Notes under the pieces: model-generated
The model's input: the letters and a program-made list of their open reading frames with translations, nothing else
Database searches by the model: none
Told to the model about the DNA's origin: nothing
Shown: in pieces, positions 16,301 to 25,300 of the stretch
Layout of the letters: the number at the start of each line of letters is the position of its first letter
Position numbering within the stretch: the stretch's first letter is position 1
Position numbers and translations under genes: made by a program
Source of the DNA: Puniceicoccales bacterium
Lineage (GTDB): Bacteria > Verrucomicrobiota > Verrucomicrobiia > Opitutales > JAIRLM01
DNA length: 26,816 nt
NCBI GenBank assembly: GCA_031254835.1
Contig: JAIRTQ010000050.1
Coordinates: forward strand, 1 to 26,816
Direction of reading: 5' to 3'

Positions 16301-19300
16301 CTCTCATTCATGCCCGCAATAATTGCCTTCAGACTAATGTAGCCCTCCTCATAGGCAATTTTTAGCAGTTTCTTTTTATGATTCAATAACCATTGTTTTC
16401 TTCCACCCACATCATTCATCCCATCACTGCCAACAGGAATTATACTTATTACACGACCTCCTATAGTATGTGGAACTCCTTCTTTTCTTCTATTATATAC
16501 ATCCTGTTTTGAACACATATCGCTTAGAGCTGCTATTTCTTCCTGATTCATGGATTGCGCCGCCAGATTCCAAAAAGCACCATTTTTCAATGGCGAATCA
16601 TCGCTACTTAGATCGATCAGCCGAAAGAACGGCAGGCTTCGACCATCACGGTCGGTGGCCGTGAGAAAATTCGCCATTTGCCCATCTATGATCCCTTTAA
16701 GTACCTTGTGATCGTCTTGCGCCATGAGACCGCCGGAAAATAGTCCAGCAACCAGTTCCTGATACTTTCCTTTCTGATCACCATCTCTAATACTCGCGGC
16801 GATTTGTCTCATTCGAACAAGTGGCAAATCCTTGCCATTCCCATTACCCACCAGTCGCGAACAACGTTCCCAAGCCGCCTGAAAAGAGTCAACCGCAGAC
16901 AGGCCGAAGTTGCAATAGTAGACGATATCATTGGCTATTGCGTCGGAAAACATAGCGACCATCCGCGCAGTATCGAATCCTGCGTCTTTTTCACCTATCG
17001 TAGCCAACCCGTCGGTCACAAACTTTTTTGCAGACCGGACAGAAGCCAAATTCTCCACATGGGCAGTTTCAAACTCTCTACGTAAGGCGTTATATACCGC
17101 CACCATTTTTGCGTCGTCGGGCACAATTGCATTCACATCGTCGAGTAATGCGGCTATGTTGCCTCCTTCTGCGATAATGCTGCGTCGCAGTTCATTTAGC
17201 CTTCGATCATGTTCAAGACCCACGTCAGCAGCTACATTTGCAAAGACACGATCTATAAATTGCCTTCTTTCATCTTCCGAATCTAATGCCCCATCTGCGA
17301 ACGGGGCAACGGCCACATAGATTTTTAAAACAGCTTTTTTTGTCTCCTCCGTGTCGTTTAGAAATTCCTTATCGCGAAGCAAAGAAGGAAGTGCCATTTC
17401 CGGATCCGCTCCTGCGCATATGTGCCTCGACACATACTTTTCTACGGCACTCCTATGGTATTCGAATGCGAAGGACCGCAGCACGCAAGCCTGTGCAGCG
17501 CGCAACCGTGAACATTCCTCCCGCGCATCAGAACCCTCGTCCATGTATTGTCGGATTTTTCTGGAATGTATATCCGTGACATTCGTTATGACACTATTAA
17601 TATCCCTCCCACCAAAGGCAGCCGCTCTTTCTTTCCAAATGCCGCGCGATAGGGGCCAAAGCTGCGCGGGAGACAGCATGGCAACTTGCTCATCAGTCCC
17701 ATATTTAACAATATATCGTAAAATCGGCGCCTCTGGAGTTAGCGCTTCAATAGCGGAATGAGGGACATTCCGAATCATATCTACAAATTTCATCCCATAA
17801 GGTCTATTAGCTTCGCCGACCACATTAAAGCTAAGATCGAATTCGACTCCCACCCCATTATTATCCATGTCGCTCAACTCTTCTGCCGATAGCGCGCCAA
17901 TCGCATCCTTCCCTCCCCATCTGAGGATATACGAGACAATACAGAGGTCGATTACTCTGCCACCGCATAGCGTCCTTAGTCTCGCCACGTCGACAGCTCG
18001 CAATCGGGCCAGCGCCATTGGATATTTTTTGCAAACCGTATTAAAAAAGTCCCGCCAGTCATGAATAACATCATCGGGACAGGTTCTTTCACGACAAGAG
18101 AACCACGTATTCCCGTCATTGAATTCGCCTATTTCCAGCAATTCACCAGCGAAATTCCCTAGCTCCGAAGAATCGGTAAGATGTTCCCAAATTGTCTTCC
18201 AAAATTCCACATAGACCTTCGCCAGACCGAGGGAATCCGCGCCGCCAACGCTCCTATCGAATTTGAAAACCTTATAAAGATTTAGAGCGGTTATTTCCGC
18301 CATTATTTTAGCTGCCACAGTCGTCGCATCTCCTTCTGGTTCATCCGGAAGTATGTCAAAGCCCGCAAGCGGCAGCAGAGCACAAATCGTTGCCACATCC
18401 TCATCGGCATATCCATTAGCGCTAGACCTACTAAAATAGTCTACTTCCAATGCGGATATCCGATAGTAAACCGACCCCCACATTTTATCAATCATATCAC
18501 TTACATTATAGTCAACTAAATTTGCGGGCGGCACCCTAGCCGGATCAAAATTATCTGGATCAAGCTTCCGAATTTCTTTTAAAATATCTTCCTGTGACAG
18601 CCCGCTTAGCACAAGATTTCTAGCGAAAATTGCTGCCAACCTTACAGATTCCGGTTCATTCCTCCAAAAATTACCTCTAGGAATTTGTGGAAAATCATAT
18701 CGCATTAGGTATGCCACCGTTACATAGGCATTATCGGATTTTATTTTCGCAACGCGTTCATAGCTAAGACGCCCCAACCATGCACGATACCTATCATGGC
18801 TGGAGGTACCTTTATCATCTTCTGGGAAAAAATCTACCGTCTCGCGATTCGCCTGACCACCTGGAAGACTATCGGACGGCAGCGACAACGCTTCGCTACT
18901 GTCTATTCCCGTCACCCCAAGTCGTTGATTCCTACTAATCACCTCTAGCAGGCCATCCGGGAAATTATTGGGATCGTAGTCACGCTCTATCAAGAGCTTT
19001 AGCAATCGGCAACAATCGTCGCTGACGTGACATTTCGACGGGTAGATATCTTCGAAATTCCAATCGATTTCCCCGTCGAAGAGGGCCATGCGGCCTTTGG
19101 TCAATTTATCTACTGAAAATTTTCCATCACGGATGAGTTCATAGATTTGTCCTGCGGACAACAGATGTGCTATTTCTTGGCAGAGCGCATCTACTACTTC
19201 TTTGTCGCATTGGGCAACATCTTCATTGGTAGCAACAGGAGTGTACTCATTAGTGATCCTTTGTAGCGTCTGACCGTCCTCTTTGAATCTCTCAATAAAT

Positions 19301-22300
19301 TCTTTCCTTTTTAGCATTTCCAAGCAAAGCGGCTCATATGTTTTCATCGAATCGAAAAACTTCGGATCTTCGGCTAAAAACTTGACTATCTCGTTGCCGT
19401 ATTCCGTACCTCTCGTGGCGCGCAGAAGGTCTGTCAGCGTTTGCTTCGAATCACCTTCGTTGTCTTTTTTCAATGCGAGCGTTTGAACAACTTCCCTCAA
19501 AATAGGCTCCCCCCCATCGTTTGTCCTTGCCCGCAAAATGGAAGCCGCAATTGAGCTGGCCAACTGATTACCCTTCAACTTTACTAGATTGGTAACGCTC
19601 GCGGATTTAACGTATTGAGTAAAGAATGGCCGACAGAGGCCAGGCGAAATGCTTCGCACCCGATTCGGGTCCAAGCTATCACTGGTTAGGATTTCTGATA
19701 GCGCATCCTCGTCAAAGTTAAGCGACCAAAATGCACAAGGCGAGTAGTTACGAAAGCATTCACAACGGTGAGTGAGCTGATTCGCATTTATCGCTTTACC
19801 CGTATAGGTCAGTCCCTGATACTCCACCTGTGCCATTTCGCGGAACAATGCGCCATCCCCAGGCGCTGCGGAATGCTTTGTTTGTGCAATCCTACGTATC
19901 GCTTCAAATGCATAGCATTTGTTGCTATCCGCATCGACGTTTCTCAGCAGCCTTTTCACATCTCCGTGACGGCCACTCGATACGGCGCTTAGTGCTATTA
20001 CATAAATAACAAGCGGTGAATATTTGTATACAGGAAGGCCTCCTGAATTTGGCTTATATTTAGAAAATAAGTCCAAATTAATTAGCGGAGCTAATGCCTC
20101 TCCAAAAGAAGTTTCACCTGGGCGAATTGACGCAAGCTTACTGGCAACGCCATCGCCCAATGCACTCCTTACCTCAGTAAGCATTTCATCACTAATGTTG
20201 AACCCGGAACGGAAAAGTTGATCGTTATTATGGGTCGATATCATGCTATCTACTTTGGCGATTCCCTCTACCAACGCATCGCGATCCATTCTACTTTGTG
20301 GGATAGAGAAAATGGAAAGCTCCGTGAAACGTCTAACAAGCTCAATATCCGCGCCACAATTCGCAACGAGTCTGCTATAGCTTTCGCGAATGGACGACAT
20401 GACCGTGACATCGCCCTGCCACATGGCCCGCAGTAGGCGTAAGTCTTCAATGGCGTGCTTGTAGGCTTCGGCCAACTGAGGATTCGCGTTGGGTTTAATG
20501 CCATCATTGAAAGTGGCGCTGGCAATGCGAACCCCGGTCGTACAATTTATCAATGCGCAATCTCGAAGATCATTCGATCCAATTTTCTTCTCTATTCCCT
20601 TCGCTTCCTCCTCAGTAACCAACACAACCGAAAAACCACCATTGTCATTCGGATACATTATCGCGTAGCGCGGTCTCGGATGCGAGTCATGGAAAATGGG
20701 TATGACATTCTGATAGGCAAGACAAAAATTTACGGATCCACGCACGCAACCAAGTACCGAACTATAGAGCTCATATCTTTCCTGATTTGCCAGGCTATTC
20801 GCCGGAAAGCGAATTTTGCTAGCGCTTCGGGTAAGGAATTTACCCATTTCCAAAGAAACGGCAAGACCATCTCTTCCATCACCAGTCGCAAAAACTATAT
20901 TTCTAGCCTGTGACCCTACACCCCTCGACTTGCTCACGACTCCCCGTTCAAAAAGCTCCTTGGCTTTAATGCCACCTACTCCACTCCAGTAATCTTGAGT
21001 CGGCAGCCGTGTTCCGGTGGACACAGCGTTGTGCCCGCCGTACTCCTGAAGCGTATCTACGGTCATTTCTACCTGTTTTTGGACTTCTACCTGCACCTCT
21101 ACGGTAGCGTCCGAGTCCAGCGGTATTTCTCCGACAGACCGTCTTGAACTCTGCACGTGAATAGGGCCTAATTTCCTTTCGGCTGAGCCTATCTTATCCT
21201 TCTGGATTTTTACATCTTCTAATGAACAGGTCAGCCAATCGCTTATGTTCTTAACATCAATTTTGGTAGCGTCCGTGCTGTTACAAAGCATATTGCCTTC
21301 CATCTTTAGACAAAGATCGAAGAGTCTACCGCTTTCCTTTGTGAAATAGTTTCTCAACTTAGTGACGCGAGCATCATTGCTCCCCACATTTGCAATACTG
21401 CGAATGGCGATCTGAAGACTCTGATAGCTGCGACGCAACAGGTTTAGAGCTTTGCCCGAAAGCGACTCATTCTGCTGCGCGCCTTCGTAGAGTGTGGAAG
21501 GATCGAAGGAATGTGCGTCGCTAAGAAATGAATTTAATGCCCCGAAAAATGGCACCAGCTCTGTAGCGCGCTGATTTCTTTTATCTGGAGAGCTGGCCAA
21601 CTCGTTATCGGAAAATACATTTACAGATTCTTGCACAACCCAATTACTAACAATTCGCTTTATTTCGCATAGAATAGCCATCATGGCCTGTTTTGCGGTC
21701 ATCTCCCTGTCGTTAAACTCGAACGTTGCCACTATGTCTTCACCCGTCAAGTCGTTTTTAGTAACTCCACCCCTAACATCTGCTCCGCTTTTCACCATTT
21801 TCTCCATCAAATGATCCGGAATGGCGATGCGCAAATATTGAAGCGGCTCTTTGCTTTCCAGCAGTTTCCGCGCCCGCAGAGCGGCCTGCCCGGCAGCACT
21901 AGTTCCCGTATCTCCTGGGTGCGCAACGAGAAGAAACTCACCATCGTTCGGCATGGGCACATCAACTCCAACACACATGCCTTGACTGAAGGCCAGGATG
22001 GTATTTTCGGGAGAAATGCCAAAGTGCTCATAGACAGTCGACCCACTCCCTTCAAACATTCTTGGCTCGTCGCTGTCGCTTAGCAGCATGTAGCGGCGGC
22101 CATCTCTCCCCTCATAGCCGACGTTAACCTTCCGCCTCATAGTATAATCGCCGTGGTCGGAGGCCATGTATTCTCGTATGGCGACAGCCAATGTATACCC
22201 CGGATCGGGGTCGATTTTACCTTTCTTTTTCGCTTCATTGACCGCAATTTGATAGAGAATGCCACCTACGTCTCCTATGCCGCAAAGGTGCTCTAGCCCG

Positions 22301-25300
22301 GTTTTTCTCGCGTCTTCCGTGAAGGAACCATCGAGAAAATCGGCCACACCTTTAGAACTCGGAGCGACGGTAAATTCGCGCAATTTCTTCATCTTGCTGA
22401 CGCGATCCTCCTTTCCGCTAAACGTCTCGCAAAGGGCGGGAATGTGCTCCGGTACGGCACAAAACTTATCATAGAACATTGGATCCCATGGCCACGGCTC
22501 TCCAGGGGTCCCGGTAAATGCCAAAACTTCCGAAAAAAATGGTAAAACCGCGGTAGCTCGCACTTCACGCGAATCCGCCGGCGCCAAAATGTACTCGGAA
22601 ATACTATTACGCATCACCCGCAGAGCTACTTCGGGATGCTGCACCATATCCTTGCAGACTTTTTGGAAAACTCCATCCGAATCGTTAAGCGCATCTGTTA
22701 GCGTTGGCTTATAGTCAAGTCCTTCAAATGTTTGCGTAAACAGCGTTCCTGCTACCGTATCATTCAGTGACTTTTTCCCAGTTCGCCTCATTTCTTGCCT
22801 GGCCGTTTGCTCACTGTCAGCAACGCTCTTGTCCCAAAGCGGTTTTGACATGCCAGAATTTACGGCAAGCTGGTAAATCAGCGCAATAGAAGAACCGGCG
22901 TGGGCATATTGCGAATCGGTCGGAGTTCCATCTTTGTAGACCCGCAACGCGGCGTTTTTCTCGCAACCAGGACCATAGTTAACACCCGCCGTTTTCTTTA
23001 GAGAGGAGAAAAGCTCGTAGGCGAGCATGCCGCGCACAAGACGTAATTCGCCGATAAACGGCGCAAGCTGCGTTTTTGCGGCGACAGCTTTTGAGAAGGC
23101 GACGTCAATTGCTTCGATTTTGGAGCCTACTTCAAAAGAAGGCGACGTAAGGTAAGTTTGCAAATCTGCAACTGTGCACACGAATTTCAATTCCTCGTCC
23201 AGCAATTCCCCACCCGGCCCATCAAAAGTAAACGTTAATTCATTTCCAGGGCCATCGACGGTTACGCCAACCGGACTCACGGCGGCAGCTCCGGGGGCAG
23301 GCGGCACTGCTGCCGCCGCTGCCGCCGGCGACGTACGTTCACGCAGCAATTTAACGATCATGTAGTCCGCCAAAACTTTGGCGGCCTCACGATATTTCTC
23401 CTCCGTTACGGCAGCTTGCTGGTTTGTTGACAGTTTAAAGTTCTCGCGAACCTTCGCAAGACAATCGAGATCGAACTGCAATTTGCCGCCGCCGGGTCCA
23501 CTGGAACTCCACTCAAGAGGAGGTTTCAGACTAGCGCTTGCCATCGCCTCATAGAGGTCGTGCACAATATCAAATGTTCTCCCGGAAATTGTGGCAGAAC
23601 TGCTTTGATCTGTCAAAATGAAAGACTTCGTCGGATCAAAGGTTTTATGAGCTTCGTCGGCAAAAAGTCGCCCCTTCGTTTTCCAGGTTTGCAGAATAGA
23701 GCTCAAAATTTGCAAACGTTCCAGCGTTTCGTCTCGCCCCTGCGTGAAGACGGCACCGCCTTCGCCCATTTGGCTGGAAATAAGTGTCACTTCCATTACA
23801 ATTCGCTGCAGAACAGCATCATCCAAAAGGATCACTTTGCCTCCATTTTGGGCGGCATCTTCCACCTCACTTAATAACCGTCGTAATTTGCTGATATTTT
23901 TGGTAAATCCTACGAGATCGTCTTCCACAATCGCACGAAAATTGACGACTGTCATCGATTGGCCGAGCGTATCGAATGTATCCTTATACACGGAAGGCAT
24001 TTGGTTTGTAGCAACAAGAATTATGGGAATCAGTCCCAGCGCGTCCGCCGCGATACAACCGGTCGGAATCATGACCTTCGTTTTTCCGCCGCCCATGATG
24101 GTGGAAACAACTCGACCGGTGGCGCGATCATTTTGCGCTTTTCTTGCTTCGGATCCGGTTACAGCGCCAACGGTTTCAACTAAATGTTCCATTTGATTCG
24201 GACGTAGTCGAAGGCCGGTCATGGCTCCCCAGGCGAGAGTGGTGATGGCCAAGGTCGCACTTCCATTGAAGGCAACAGCGTGATCATTGTTCCACTCATC
24301 AACCAGCTTATCCCTTCTAGCTTGCTGCACGTCGTACGCATATTGATACCTGCACACTAGATCCGCATACGTGATTAATTCTTTAAACAAATCGCCAATG
24401 GCGCCATATTTTTTAGCAAATTCCGAATTCATTTGGCATAGACGAGACGCAAAACGAGCACAGTGAAAAGTACCTCTACCATCACGCTTTTCACCCACAA
24501 GAAGCAACAGCGGGACGGCATCCTCGGCGCAAAGATTACGCACATTGCCGCCTGGCACTTTACTACTTGAAGGATTATTTAATAAATTTTCAACCTTCCT
24601 TTTCTGCGCGAGAAGATTAGCAGAAATGGTCTGTAACGCGCCTTCCGCTTCGCTTACCTTTAGCTCACATTGCCACTTTCGAAGGTCCACTACCTTGCCC
24701 CATAGACCATTCACATGAGTGGCGATGCTTCCTGATATGCCAGCATCACTGTCTGCTGCATCTTTAGCTTCACCACCTTGCTTAGCGCTTATCGACGTCT
24801 GCAACCTGCCAGCTTTCTTAATGAGAGTTTCACAAAGCTGAAAATTGCCCTCTTCCAAAGGCGTTACGGGAGTTCCAGCTGCTTTTTTTGCCTTAATTGG
24901 CTCCAATCTGCGATTAGCTTCCTGGACGAAAATCTGGATGTAGCGGCGGCATTCACATGGGGAAAGATCCATGGCGAATCTAGCGTTATTTGTGATATCA
25001 TAAATGTACTCATTAGCTTGATTCGCAAAATTTTGCAAATCATTGAAAGACAGGCTTTCCAGAAAAACGCCATTCGTATCTGCACATAGACGAAAGAGTC
25101 GAATTGCCTCCAATTTCTGCGCCGTAATCGCATCGCTGCCGCTAGCGTTAGCGGCTGCTAGAGGTGGCAATGAGGCGATAGTAAATCGTAACTCTTCATA
25201 GAGAGCAAGTTCAACCGCACTTAGCTGACAGCCTTGACGGATACGCGCCCTCTGCATCATCTGCGCAGCGGTCGATCGTTTCCCGCTCCGCAAAGCTAAG

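Noticed and set aside
23280..23330. GCC-rich repeat that might be a CRISPR or structural repeat
   Set aside because: It is a poly-alanine/proline linker inside the giant protein; the units are codon runs, not spaced repeats.
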